Assembly: GCA_011503125.2 (NCBI GenBank)
Contig: WWBZ02000040.1
Span: 4,154,001-4,218,000 of the forward strand
Origin: Botryosphaeria dothidea
Taxonomy: Eukaryota > Ascomycota > Dothideomycetes > Botryosphaeriales > Botryosphaeriaceae
Direction of reading: 5' to 3'
DNA: 64,000 bases
Positions within the stretch are counted from its first letter, which is position 1, and every line of letters begins with the position of its first letter. The notes below the pieces were generated by a model, which was given only the letters and a program-made list of their open reading frames with translations, did not search any database and was not told the origin of the DNA. This document shows, piece by piece, positions 32,294 through 44,258 of this stretch. The translations under genes and the position numbers were made by a program.

Positions 32294-33123
32294 CTTGACG
32301 GCGTCTGTTTTCCAGTGGTTCTGGCGGTCTCTTCGCCTTTAAAATACTGAAGGTACGGTCCATGGCCGAACGTTCCGAGAAGTTGGGGCACCCTGTTGAA
32401 TCCTTCGTCGTACATGTCCATCAGCTCTCGGGATTGGTAATTAGGCCGCCAATCACTCCTCATTTGTCCGCTCAGCTCTCGTACGAAAGTGGAGGCTCAG
32501 CCCCCAAATTTACGTTCCATCTGACGCCACGCCAAGGCAACAGCGTCACACGTGCAAGGCCAGCATGTCAGAGTGTCAGCAACCCAAAAATCCTTTGTGA
32601 CAAAGTACGAAAAGATACGAACGCCCTTGTACCATCGGAGAGGCCGCGCATATACGCGTATTCATGTCTGACCGCCGTTGCTTTCTGAGCGCTTCTGAGA
32701 ATGGTTGATTTGAGAATGCTCGAAGGCGGACTCTGTTTCACCCATTGTTCTTTCCCGTCCTTCTCTGCATGGGGGTTTCTTTGTCGTTCTGTAGATGTCG
32801 TGGATTGCGCATCTGGTTGTTCTCCTAAAGAATCAGTGGCGGCATACAGGGATTGACTAACAGCCTGCAAAGGTGTAACGCTTTGGAAGATACATCGAAG
32901 ACCTTGTCTATGTATATATCCGTCTTCTATGCTGATAGTGGAACAGTGACAATGAACCTCCGTAATTGATCTTGGAGCTAAAACAATTAGATTGAGCCAA
33001 ACCAATGAAGTAGCCTTCAAGACGCCAGCCCTAGTTCACGTACGACTTGTCTCAAGTTGAGTCGATATCCGGCCTCCGAGCGATCAGGTACAGAGACTCA
33101 GCCCAATCCAGTCAAAGCGTAAA
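32294..33123. other. intergenic, nothing recognised
   Basis: Contains the upstream region of the secreted hydrolase and the 3' flank of the monooxygenase. The - strand frame at 32568-33020 has no domain resemblance and is not supported. Confidence 0.45.
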
Positions 33124-35174
33124 TCACCCATCAGCAAGCCCTTCCTCGATTGCCTTGATCTGAAGTGCGACGAATCTGGAGTAGAGCCGGCACAAGGCCA
33201 GGCTACCGCCCATGAACCAAAGCCGGGGGTGACCACTTGGACGCCACATCTGCGACCATGTTAGCAACACTCCCGGGGGCAGAGACTTCATATGCTATGG
33301 ACTCACCGCGTTGACCTCTCCCTCCTCGTCCAAGTCCCACACATCCTTGGCACGATCTGCCACCTTGTCGCCCATGATCTTCCGCAGCGATGTTCTCATG
33401 TTGTCGTACCCAGTAGCCAGCACCACGATATCTGCTGGCAACTTCCGTCCATCGGCGAGAACCAGCGCATCCGGCTCAAACCCCTTGATCCCGTCCGGGC
33501 TCTGCACCACCTTCACCTTCCCATCGATGATCAACTGCGACCCGCCCACATCAATGTAGTAGCCCCCACCCCTTGTCACATACTTCCTGTAAATCCCGCT
33601 CCCATCGTGGCCACAATCAATCTTGAACCCCGCCCTCGTCAATCCCTCCACATTATCCTTCTCCCTCTCCCTAATTCTGTCCGTCAACCCTGTATTCAGC
33701 GCGAACTGCACGGGGATCGGCAAGCTCTGGCCGTACACGTCGGCGTCCTCGGTCGGCGGCCCGTCCTGGTCGTACATGCCCTCGTGCAGCATGAACAGGC
33801 CCTTGTCGGCCTGCAGCACGTACGTGCCCGAGCGCTGCAGCATCGTCACCGACGCGGCGCCCGCCTCGTGGTAGTTCTGCGCGATGTCGTGGCCCGAGTT
33901 GCCCGTGCCGACCACCACGACCTGCTTGCTGGCCAGGTCGGTGACGGGCGTCTCGGTCGCGTCCTTGTGCTGGCTGCCGTGGTAGACGAGGCCGCGGAAG
34001 TTGGATTGGCCGGGGAAGGTGGGGATCTTGGGCTCGCCGGCGTGGCCGGTGCAGAAGACGACGTGCTTGGGGTGGAGAGTGCGAGGGGTGTCGGAGGGTG
34101 CTCCGCCTTTGAGGACGTCGATGGTCCATGTTTTCGTGGAATCGGAGTACTCGGTCTTTTGGAGTGTCGTGGAGGTCCAGACGTTCAGCTCCATGAGGCT
34201 GGCGTAGGCCTCAAACCAGTCGCCGAGCTTGTCCTTGGGGGTGAAGGTGGGCCAGCTCTCAGGGAAGGGAAGACCGTACATGTGCGTGTACTGAACCGGG
34301 TCGTGTGTGACGAGCGTGCGGTACCGGCAACGCCAGTTGTCTCCAACACGTGCGTTCTTCTCGAGGAGGAGACAGGAGAGGCCGAGGTGCTGTAGGCGGG
34401 CGGCAACGTTGAGACCAGCTTGTCCTGCAGTGTTCACCACACGCATCAGCCAAGCAGTCATTCAAGATTCACCCACTCCCTCCCTTTCCGACATCCACTC
34501 CCCAAAACGAGGAATGTCCACTTACCCGCGCCAATGACCACCACATCCGGCTCCGCCCCCTCAAACTCCTTCACCCGCCTCCTCTTATCCAACCAACTCC
34601 CCTTCGCCTTCCCCTCCCCACCCAACGAATTATCCCCCCCATGCGGCCTCGCATGCCCCACCGCCGCCCTCACGCCCTTCAACTCCTGCAGCGCCGCATA
34701 GAACATGCAGCACTTCCACCCGCCCCCGTCCTCGATCAGCCGCACCACGCCCTTCCCCGTCCCCCACGCGCTCTCGAACACAAACATGCTCTCCACCCAC
34801 TCCAGCCCCTCCGCGGGCGCTTCCTCGCCCGGCGCGAACTTGCCTTGCTCGACGAGCCTGAAGCCCGCGAGCCGGGCCCGCGGCTGATGCGCCGCGAGGA
34901 AGGCGGCGATGCGCGGCAGCGTGTGCAGCGTGCGCAGGTCCCACGACAGCGCGAGGTGGTCGCGCCACCAGGACTCCAGGTGGAAGACGGCGGAGAGCTG
35001 GGTGAAGGCGCCGCCCTGCGCGAGGGCGGCGGTGAAGGCGGCGAGCCAGGCCGAGACGATGGCGTGGGAGGAGGGCTTCTTCTCTGGTGGTGTGGCTGGC
35101 GGGGAAGCGGGGTGCTGGAGGAGGCGGAGGGAGTAGTCGTGGGGGGAGGGGGTTGCGCTCGCGGTTGCGAGCAT
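33124..35174 (-). CDS. flavin-containing monooxygenase (YUCCA-like) with N-terminal domain
   Basis: Exons 35174-34526, 34424-33307 and 33249-33124 join in frame to give 630 residues. The N-terminal ~165 residues resemble the NTF2-like extension found in many fungal FMOs (FHLESWWRDHLALSWDLRT). The FAD-binding glycine motif VVVIGAGQAGLN spans the first intron at about residue 214. The FMO identifying region FRGLVYHGSQH and the NADPH-binding VVVGTGNSGHD follow, then the ATGYDN motif near the C-terminus. Such enzymes oxygenate small nucleophiles or carry out Baeyer-Villiger or oxidative decarboxylation reactions; the substrate is unknown. A P450 relic, an alpha/beta hydrolase and a Zn2Cys6 regulator lie nearby, which could reflect a detoxification or secondary metabolite neighbourhood, but there is no backbone synthase in the window. 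Confidence 0.9.
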
Positions 35175-35956
35175 GGTTGCGGACGTGGAGTGAAAGAGGG
35201 CTGCGACTCAGGGACAATAGAGGGGAAATTGAAGATTTGCTGTTGCGTGCAAGCTCTGTCTTGGTGTATGCGGTCTTATACCCATCCCTCTGATGCAGTG
35301 GTGTGCGGTGCGCTGTCTTGCTGCGTTTGAAGGCGGGCCATAGTCACTACCCCGCTTCGCATGTGATGTACTACAATCGCGGACCGCTGATACTGTACGG
35401 GCCGTGTGTGGTGCAAGCTGAGGAAAAGTGATTTCGGCGCGGGACTGGAGGTTGGGGATCGGCGAAGGCCTGCGGGAAGACATGGACCGTGGCAGCGTGG
35501 GATTGCGGGGAAGGGGCCGTCGACGATCGCCGGCCCGCCAGGCCACGAGTTGTGATGGAAAGCCAAGCGTGCTCCATGAGTCCACTATTCGCATAGGTTT
35601 TTAATGACTTGTTTCTTGAAGTGGTTCTTATCAAGAGCGAAAGTGTATGGCTATGGCTTGTAACATAATATACACAGCTGAGATTGACCAACGTCATTTA
35701 GGACTGGCCATGTTTGCGTGAGCTTGTAAATAGAGGTGCGGTATAAAAAGTGATAACCGAAAGACATGCATTAGATTTAGTAGACAGAGATGAGGTACCT
35801 GAGCGGTTGTCTAACGGGGAGTCGATGTTTTGGGCGGGGTTTTCGCCTGGACTGCTTTTACTCGCCTTTTGGGCTAATGTTAATGGTCAGTCCTCCTGAT
35901 CGCATAAGATACAGTAGGGCTTCTTGTAGGAGGGAACTTGAATGAGGTAGCCTGTA
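35175..35956. other. intergenic, nothing recognised
   Basis: Upstream region of the monooxygenase. The - strand frames at 35208-35697 overlap each other and lack domain features, so they are not annotated as genes. Confidence 0.45.
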
Positions 35957-36548
35957 TTATGGTGTCTTTTTTAATCTTAAACCCCCGGCGCACCTCGTCT
36001 TCAGCCTCTCGAGCTTCTCCGGGTTTGTGCGGAGTAGCGAGAAGAGGCTGCCGAGCAGCGTGGCCGTCGTCTCAGTACCAGTACCCATCACAGAAGCGAC
36101 AGCAGAATGCCTTTCCTGAACAGTCATTCCATTCCCAACCTCCGAGTTGTGCAGCACAAAGGTCCAGACACTAGGTCGTGTCGTTTCGCGAGCGAGGCGC
36201 TTGTCCTCATGCTCCTACGCGTCCTTCATGCGGCCCTCGTCCATGCGACGCAGAACCGTGCCCTTTAGGATAGATGTAAGCAACGGGTAGGCACACGGGA
36301 TGTCCAAATTTATGTGGAGGGGTTAAGCTTTTCTGGGTAAGCCAAGCAGCTCCCTGAAGGTGAAATTTGCCATGGTATCGAAGGTTGTGGGGTTGAACAT
36401 GCGGATCATGTCGATGAGAGTACTGCCGGGTATGAACACCGCGTGACGGAGCTTGCGACAAGAAGTTCGACGTGACACTACTTCGTGGATGAAACTGGAA
36501 CTCTTCCTCGTATTTTAGGAAAGCATTCGATTGCAAGTATGTCGCCAT
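35957..36548 (-). pseudogene. cytochrome P450 fragment
   Basis: On the - strand, fragments in several frames match the middle of a fungal P450: a stretch around NPTTFDTMANFTFRELLGLP with a stop soon after, PCAYPLLTSIL, and an I-helix VMGTGTETTATLLGSLFSLL with the conserved acidic/Thr pair, followed by NPEKLERLKT. The sequence then breaks off. The heme-binding Cys region and the N-terminal membrane anchor are absent. In-frame stops separate the blocks. It is a small relic, not an expressed gene. Confidence 0.72.
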
Positions 36549-36672
36549 CCTCTAACGTCTTAATGCCATCATGACAAGCAACGTCGCAGCACCATTACCA
36601 CAAAAGGCGATGTTCTTCAACCCAGATTAACCAAGTTCCCTTGACATCACTTCGACCGTCTCATGTCACGTG

Positions 36673-38798
36673 TCAGACTGTCCCCTCCGACCGCGCCCCA
36701 CCCCCCACGCCCAAACCCATAACCTCCTCCAACGCCTCCGCCGCCGCCACCACCGTATCGCCCACCTCGAGGCTCGAAAACTGCGGATCGAAAAACTGCA
36801 CCGGCAAGCTGCTCATAAACACCGGCATCTGGTGCTCCGCCGCCGCCGTCTGCAGCACCGTCTCGAGCCTCCTCGCCAGCTCCCACCGCTCCCCGCAGAC
36901 GTGCAGCGCGCGGACCAGCACCCGCAGGTTGCGCGGCAGCTCCGCGTTGACGGCCTTCGCGTACACGAGGTAGAAGCGCGCGGCCGCGAAGACCGCGAGC
37001 AGCAGGTTGGGGTTGGCGACGCGCAGCTCGGCGTCGGACGCCTGCCGCAGCTTCGCCGACAGGTCGTCGGCCGCGTACACGCAGCGGTTGGTCGCGTACG
37101 TCCAGGAGTCGCAGGGCGCGTCGATGCCGGCGGGGCAGGGGGACAGTCTCTGGAAGAGCACGATGACGGCGCTGGCGGCTGGTTAGCGGGGTGGGAGGAG
37201 GAGGAGGAGGAGGAGGAGGAGGAGGAGGAGGAGGGGGGGGGGGGGGGGGGGGAGGGAGGACGGCGAGCCGACACAGACCAGTCGAGGATGCAGTTTGTGA
37301 GGACGATGTTGGGGTCCATTTCGGCGCGTTCTTCCTGCGCGTGCTCGGTGTTGATGAGGCGGTAGACGGCGGCGACGAACTCGGCGCGCCAGGTGGTCAG
37401 GCGCTCGTCGATTTGCTGCGACTCGACTTGGAAGCGGCTCTTTTGCTCGTAGATCCGGAGGTTGAAGGATTGTTGGAGGAAGCGGTGGACGTGCCATAGC
37501 TCGCTGGTGCTCAGGATGATGCACAGGGAGAAGGCTGATGAGAAATGAAACTCGCCTATGGACCAGATATTGATGATATGCTCGGGGAATGCCCAGATTG
37601 AGTCGCTACATGGTAGGACGGCAGTGACCTCGGGTGGCGGTGATATGGTGCTATTCCAGCCCGCGCCGAGTGTTGAGATGCTGTCGAGGAGCTCAGTCAT
37701 CCAGTAGGCACGGATGCGCTCTTCCCTATCAATGATGGTACAAGGCAGCGGTAGAAGACGAGGTGGGATTGTAGAGCGGCCACCGAAGTCGTTGCCTTGA
37801 TTGGCCACAAAATCTCGTAATCCAAGCTGCAGAGTCATTCTAACGCATGTTAGTGAGCATCAAACGTCCACGGTGAGCCACATTACCGTTTGCATAATGC
37901 TACCAAATTCCAAAACTTGGACGATCTCCCCTCCCCACACTCCAAGTTGGATAGGATCAACAGAGCCTGGATAGAGTGGAGAGAAGACTGTTCAACAGCC
38001 TCGACAAGAACTTGGTCCCTCAATTCCTTGGACCATCGTTTCAACTGCTCGCTCGTAGCCAACATTGAGCGCGTGTGAGCGAGAGTGACTGCGGCGATGG
38101 CCTTTATGGTGAGAAAGTGGGTGCATTGCTCCAGGTCAGGTGACGCACGCAGGTTCTCGGACAAGGAGGGCTGGTGTAAGATTGGGAACCAAGGATGGTA
38201 CGTGTCGAACCAGATACCACACAGCTCAATGGCCAGTGCAGGAGAGAGCAAGTTGTGAATTGAGTATCCCTGGTCATGTCCAGCAGAAGTCACGGAAGGA
38301 CTGGGTTGCTGCTGTATCTCGGCCAAGACATCTCCCATGGTAGGCCCAGCCTGCGTCGTAGATGCAGTGTAATGCTGGGAGGGTTCAATTGACGGTGTGC
38401 ATGGCTCGGTGTTTGGAGCTTGGCCGTGCTCCAGATTCCGCACTCGATCTTCCAGCTCGCCTGCGGAGATCATGTCAGCGCTGGCATGGACAGGGTGTGT
38501 GATTGAGCTGGACCTAATCGGGTCTCGAGTTGCGACACATAGCCAGCACGGAGGCCGGGCCGTTTGCTGCCGGCGGCATAGCGGCACTCGACTCTGTTCC
38601 TCACGCAGAAGCCGCATCGGGGAAGCTGGCGGTCACAGCCTACTTTGCGTTGGCGGCAGAATGAACAGCTACAAAAGCAGTATGCGGAATCAGTCACACG
38701 TCAATGTCTCGGGCCACTTAGCCGGCGTCTTACACTGTTCTGCTCCTGCCTGCTCCCCTTGATGACGGCGAAGATGTCGCACTGCGGTCTGATGGCAT
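36673..38798 (-). CDS. Zn(II)2Cys6 fungal-specific transcription factor
   Basis: Five exons on the - strand (38798-38734, 38668-38514, 38460-37887, 37839-37279, 37171-36673) join to 617 residues. The N-terminus has a perfect C-x2-C-x6-C-x6-C-x2-C-x6-C cluster (CSFCRQRKVGC...CGFCVRNRVEC, from residue 23). It is followed by a linker and a coiled-coil-like heptad stretch (LEDRVRNLEH) for dimerisation. The Fungal_trans domain starts near IWFDTYHPWFPILHQPSL and includes REERIRAYWMTELLDSISTLGAGW. The last intron contains a (GGA)n and poly-G tract. The intron 4 acceptor is taken at CCGCCAG because it keeps the frame (ILDCAVIVLFQRL); an alternative CCAG 7 nt upstream does not. The gene is divergent from the MFS sugar transporter, 402 bp away, so it may regulate it. 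Confidence 0.87.
37194..37252. repeat. (GGA)n microsatellite followed by a 20-base poly-G
   Basis: GGA/GAG triplets fill 37194-37232, then 20 G in a row at 37233-37252. On the transcribed (-) strand of the regulator gene this is a C-rich/CCT tract inside the fourth intron, close to its acceptor. There it could act as a strong polypyrimidine tract or stall polymerase. Length is likely to vary between strains. Confidence 0.9.
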
Positions 38799-39200
38799 GG
38801 CGGACGTTGACTCCAAACACACGGCCGGGACGTGATGGGTGCGGGGAGAAGTGAGGACGGCGCAGACGGCCCGCGGGGATGATTTTCGCGGCCGCGCAAG
38901 ACGCCCCGCGGGCCATGTCTCCCCGCATTCCACTGAGCTCACGCTTCCCGAAATGCGAATCCTCTGAGATCACGGACCATCTCCACCCCAGATCCCCAGA
39001 TTTCCCCGCGTTTCGAGCGCCCTGCCAGCCCCGGACTTCAAGCTTCGTCTCTCCGCATTTCGGCCGTTGCCGAATCATGAAAACTGCCGATCATAAAATG
39101 GCCGCCATGTCCCTTGCAATTCCTGCTCGCAGCATGCTCAAGAACCCCATCGGCGGACAGCTGCAATTAACTTGACCATCTCTTGCCGGATATCAGTAAC
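38799..39200. promoter_or_regulatory. divergent promoter between regulator and sugar transporter
   Basis: 402 bp separate the start codons of the leftward Zn2Cys6 factor and the rightward MFS transporter. The region is GC-rich in its first half and has CGG/CCG triplets, including GACGGCGCAGACGGCCCGCGG near 38856-38876. CGG half-sites are the usual target of Zn2Cys6 proteins, so co-regulation or autoregulation is plausible but unproven. Confidence 0.35.
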
Positions 39201-41151
39201 ATGTTGGGGGATTTGGAGGGCTCGGCTCTTGAGATCGTTCTCACAACTGCCAACTCAGCTGCTCAGGTGAATGACTCGCTTCCTCACACACCGACATTGA
39301 CGCTGACGAGAACGATGCAGGCCTGGTATGGATACGACCAAGTAAGCTGAATGCAGCCTTCACTGCGATCCACTTTCTCAACTTGTCCAGGGTGTGATTA
39401 GTGGCATTCTTATCAGCTCCGACTTCATCAACACATTCCCTCAGACAAAAGACCCCGACATCCAAGGTATAACTGCCAGCTGTTTCTCAGTAAGTGAATC
39501 GAGCTTGGCAAACGTGGTAATGGCTGACATTATCCGCAGCTGGGCAATCTCGTTGGCTGCCTGCTGGCAGCCATCTACGGAGACAGACTGGGCCGGAAAA
39601 ACACTCTCCGGGTAGGCGCCGTGTTGAGCGCCATTGGAGCCGTCCTGCAGTTCTTGTCGTGGTCATTTCCCCAACTCATTGTCGGCCGGGTCGTGAATGG
39701 GTTCGGCAACGGTTCGTAAAGTTGTATCATTCACTTGCGTCTTCCCTCGCTGATCAACATAAACACAGGGATGACGAGCAGCACATGCGGCATCTTCCAA
39801 GCCGAATCATGTAGAGGTCCCCGCCGCGGCAAGCTTTCCGTGATTGTCGTCCTCCATAATGTCCTCCTTTACATGACTGCAAGCTGGCTCACGCTTGGAT
39901 GCTCCTTCTTTAGCAACGGCTTGCAGTGGAGACTTCCTTTGGCTCTCCAGCTGGTCCCATGCACCGTGCTACTGGTTGCCCTATGTTTTGTGCCGGACTC
40001 TCCCAGGTGGCTCTTGCTCAGAGGCCGCGTGGATGACGCTCAGGATGCCCTCCGCCGATATCTCGGTAGCGGACTCGATCGAGATGACCCCATCGTCCAT
40101 CGCGAGCTGGCTTCCATCAAAGGCGCCATCGAAGTCGAGCGTGAGTCAAGGATCAGCTTCAAGGAGGTCATCCTATGCAGAGACCGTTCAGGTCACCTGA
40201 AGCGAATGTTGCTTGGATGTGGAACCCAATTTATGCAGGTATGTTTACATCAATATTCCAATGACTTGGATGATACTTAGACCATGTTAGCAATTTGGAG
40301 GTATCAACGCACTCAACTACTACTTCCCCATAATACTCGAGAGGAACCTTGGTATGACCGAATTCATGGCTCGCGTCTTGACAGGATGCAACGCCACGTC
40401 CTACGCCATTTCGTCCGCCCTGTGCTTCTGGATGATCGACCGCTTTGGCCGACGCGGGCTCATGATCTCCGGCTCGTCTCTGCAATTCTTCGCCTACATA
40501 ATGGTGGCAATATCCGTTGCTCTTCTGGCAAATGCACCAACGCAGGTGAGAAACTGCATAAATATCCTGTGCCGGACGATAATGGCTGACATCCGGCCCA
40601 GTGGGGTGCCGTGGCTATCACCTTCCTCTTCTTCTACTACGCGGCATTCGGGTGTACTTGGGGCATGGTTCCGTGGGTCTATCAGGCAGAAGTCAACAGT
40701 CTGTCCATGCGCGCCAAGGGTGCTGCGGCAGCTACATCCACCAACTGGCTCTTCGGCTTTGTGTGTACGCAATTTACTCCGCCGGCCATCGCAAGCATCG
40801 GGTACCGTTTTTATATCAGTAAGAACAATCACCAGGCTATTGTCTGTTGGATTCCAGCTGACGCGTTCTCGCATAGTCTTCGCGTGCTTCAATTTGATAT
40901 TCATTCCGACCGTGTACTTCCTCTACCCGGAAACTGCAAATAGAACACTCGAGGACCTGGATGAGTACTTCGACCGCGAGTCAGGCAACAGCACTATCAT
41001 CAAAGTAGGGAATAAGGTGGCAAAGCAAAGGGAAAGACCAGTTGAGGTTATCGAAGCGGAGAGGAGGCGGATTGAGGAGGTAGCGCCGGCCAAGAAGCTT
41101 GTAGCGAAGGAGCCTGCTGCTATTCACGTAGAGAACATCGGGCCTGCTTAG
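39201..41151 (+). CDS. MFS sugar transporter (sugar porter family)
   Basis: Eight exons (39201-39266, 39321-39341, 39391-39489, 39540-39711, 39769-40238, 40291-40545, 40602-40818, 40877-41151) join in frame to 524 residues, the normal size for a 12-helix sugar porter. Family signatures occur in order: AWYGYDQGVISG in helix 1, GDRLGRKN in loop 2-3, PDSPRWLLLRGR at the end of the first half, QQFGGINALNYY in helix 7, DRFGRRG in loop 8-9, and PETANRTLEDLDEYF after helix 12. It resembles the lactose/cellobiose/quinate type of fungal porters, imported by proton symport across the plasma membrane; the exact sugar cannot be read. Divergent Zn2Cys6 factor upstream. No lesions seen. Confidence 0.9.
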
Positions 41152-42645
41152 AGTAGATACAGTGTGAAAGGTGCGTTAGAGTTGAAAATCTTTGACTTAC
41201 CAAGAAGCCGAGATGGAATGTGCACACTCTACAAATGTTGAGTGATATCATTACAACGCAACACACATCAACTTTCGAAACTAAAATTGCTCCGAAGATC
41301 ATACCCAAATTTCTACAGTCCCACTAATAACGCTCATTCGTTCGGCTTCTACCCTATCAAAGATAAGGCAAAGGAGTAGGGAAACTCTGTAAGAAGGGAG
41401 CTGTGAAGTTGGCAGACCATCGAATTGCACTGCGAGAAATGTGGCGTCGCCGGGGCACAATTCGGTCCCGAAGTTTGTATGTCTACCTTCCAGCTTTAAG
41501 GGAGTTGGCGCCGCCAACCGTCCCCGCTTGTTTCCTCCGCTTCCCATTTTCTGTTCTCGATCGGCGCATTCGCTTGTGTGCAGCCCGGAAGAGCCCGTCA
41601 CTAAAATTCATCTTGCCTCTACCTAATTGATGTACAGCCCCTCTTTCTTTGCCAACTCCTACTTCGCTTCTTGATTACGTATCTTTGATTGGTTGGGGTC
41701 AGATCATTCGATATTGAATTATATGTAACAACTATGCATTAGCCTTGAAGATATTCAGCAACAAACATAGATGGAAGGCGTGTGCTGAGTACAGAATTCT
41801 AACCATTAGCAGGACGTTCTCCATTGAGGAACAGCTAACAGTATTTTCAACCGGTCTTTGCGTAATTCATTCGCAGTTGATTTTTGCAACCAGTCAATGA
41901 CATTTCCTCAGCTCAGTCAGCCAAATTGGATGAAAAGATACACCTGTCCTTGACCCTTTGTATTGCAGAATGAGCGATGGGACGGTATTTCCGACGTGCC
42001 AACATGCCGACGGACACTACCGGGTAGTGCCCTGTTAATAAGAGTCTCGATCGATCTCCACGCTTGCCACCATTTAGTGTACCGCAAACGGCCTTGCATG
42101 TCAGGAGCCGCAGGGCTCTAGGCTGTGTGAGCGCCAATGGACAAACTCGCTTACTGCCACAGCCACCACTGCAAGTAGCGCAAGGGAACACCCAGACGCC
42201 ACGGAACCTCGCGAACACAGGGATGGCGGCGAAAAGCACGACTGGGGTAGATTGTCACGCTGGTTGTGGAAGAACCTACACTAAATCAAACTTTGATCCC
42301 TTTTCTCCAAATTCATGCTCCTTCTGATCCGTTCTGGCAGGTGCACCGCGGCACAGTCGTCATCCTGATTCCGACTCCCAGACTTTCTCGTCACGGTAGC
42401 CTGTTTCAGCAGCTTCCTACCCATAGTTTGTGATTTGACATCTCAACATTGGCTTTCCCAGATGGTAACTTGCCTCGGTGAACCAAAATTTAGCTCTCAT
42501 CCATGATCGCAGTATTAACAATGACCGGCAGACCCTATATCCACATCCCTTTCAGCAGCTTCTCTATCTTTTCGTATCTTTCATGCTTCTGTGCCAGCCA
42601 AGGGGATAGTTTCGTTAGCAGAATTGGTCTCACGGGCGGCAGAAT
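41152..42645. other. 1.5 kb intergenic, nothing recognised
   Basis: Short frames on both strands without domains. Contains the 3' flank of the sugar transporter and the promoter of the membrane protein that starts at 42646. Confidence 0.45.
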
Positions 42646-44001
42646 ATGACAACTCTCTCCTACTGGCTTGGGCCACTTGCCGACACACTTCCGCCACCGG
42701 ATCACGAGCATCGACAAACTCTGGCTCCAGCCCTTATAGGGACATCATTGGCATTGGCAGTGCTTATGATCATCTTTGTAACAACACATTTTTACACGCG
42801 TTTGTTCGTTACGCGCATGTTTGGTTGGGATGACGCCATCATCGGCCTCGCTGCTGCAATGGCTGTGGGTCACGTGGCCGTGACATGTGCGGCGACCGGG
42901 AAAGGCACAGGATCCCACCTGTGGAATGTTGACCCGACAGAGATATCAGAAGGATTTCAGGTACACAACCCACCTTCGTTTTATGGGAGTTGAATACCAT
43001 GTCACCGAGTGCTGATATGGTTGTGATGCAGTATACTTACTGGATAGTACTGCTCTTTTACCCCGTCACCATGCTGACGAAAATCTCTGTCTGCACGGGG
43101 TATCTTTGGCTCTTCCCGGGCAAAAAGAACAAGATCTTTTGTTATGCAATGATCGGATACAGCATTCTCTACGGCGTGGCGTTATTCTTCGCCCATGTTT
43201 TTCAGTGCAAGTCAGTGCTGTCCGATGCATCTTTCCCGAATATATGCTTACCTCAGTATTCACGCAGCCCCGTCTCTGTCTTCTGGAAGGAGCCGTTCGA
43301 TCCCGGAACTATTTGCATCAACAAGCTCGCGCTCTACGTTACTGCCGCAACGCTCAACAGTCTGGGCGACCTGCTAATCTACCTCTGGCCGGTCTGGTTC
43401 CTGTTCAGGCTTCAGATGCCGCTGAAGCACCGGGTTGGGTTAATCATCCTCTTTTCTTTTGGCTGCTGCGTGCTCACAGCCAGCCTCATGCGCATCGCCT
43501 ACCTCCCCGCAAGCCTGCAATCCATCGACATTTTCTGTAAGCCGTTTCAACTTCTTGGCCAGTCTCCCAGAATGCTGACGAAAATCAAAAGATAACTCTG
43601 CCCGCTTACATCTCATCAGCCTCGTGGAGGAAACTATTGGCATTATCTGCGGATGCCTGCCCGCTGCAAAGGTGTTGCTTAAGCATGCCTTTCCTGCAGT
43701 CTTTGGTAGCATCGACTCGCCACTGAGCACCGTCAACACCAAGCGCGCATCCGCATATTCCGAATACAGGCGCAGCGCTGTCTTGGAGCAGACAACGAAG
43801 AATGGTGGCTTGGGGGATGTCGAGGCGTGGGGTGAGGAGATACGGGATGTCGAGGTGCTGAGTGCAGTGTTGAATATGGAGCCGTGTAGAGTGAGAAGGT
43901 CGAGCGTTTGTAAGGGCTCAGAAGGGATAAGAGTGTTTGATGGGGAGGGGAGGGGAGATGAGAAAGAAAGGATTGGGAGTGTTTCGCTCATGGAGTCGTA
44001 A
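42646..44001 (+). CDS. SAT4/PTH11-type rhodopsin-domain integral membrane protein
   Basis: Exons 42646-42960, 43032-43536 and 43592-44001 join in frame to 409 residues. Helices begin with TSLALAVLMIIFVTTHFYTR, then the family's FGWDDAIIGLAA, YWIVLLFYPVTMLTKISV, a Cys-containing extracellular loop, and KLALYVTAATLNSLGDLLIYLWPVWFLFRLQM. The later segments are GLIILFSFGCCVLTASLMRI and EETIGIICGCLPA. This is the seven-helix layout of the fungal rhodopsin domain family, sometimes grouped with Pth11-like receptors, followed by a charged cytoplasmic tail of about 100 residues. No CFEM domain precedes it. A sensor or receptor-like role is inferred from the family; the ligand is unknown. Confidence 0.82.
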
Positions 44002-44258
44002 AAATGCTTGGTAGATTTCAAGGCGAGGAACATCGCGGTTAGGGCAGGTAGTCTCCAGCATTTGACGGATTATGAGAGCAAGCACTGGAATTAATCTGGC
44101 AAAAAAAACAAACCATAAGTTCATGCCGAGATAAAAGCTGTATACGCAGTGAACCTCTCATAAGTCTATGAATAGAATCCAGTAATATCAACAGGTTGAA
44201 TTGTTCAAAAGCTGGGGAGTAATCCGAATGTCGGTTGTGAACTTGTGGTCTTTCCACG

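Noticed and set aside
33292..34395. A 367-codon + strand frame
   Set aside because: Antisense of the flavin monooxygenase; composition (His, Leu, Arg, Val) reflects the opposite coding strand and no motif is present.
34641..35330. A 229-codon + strand frame
   Set aside because: Shadow of the GC-rich first exon of the monooxygenase.
36670..37365. A 231-codon + strand frame with poly-Glu and poly-Gly
   Set aside because: Opposite strand of the Zn2Cys6 factor and its intronic (GGA)n/poly-G tract.
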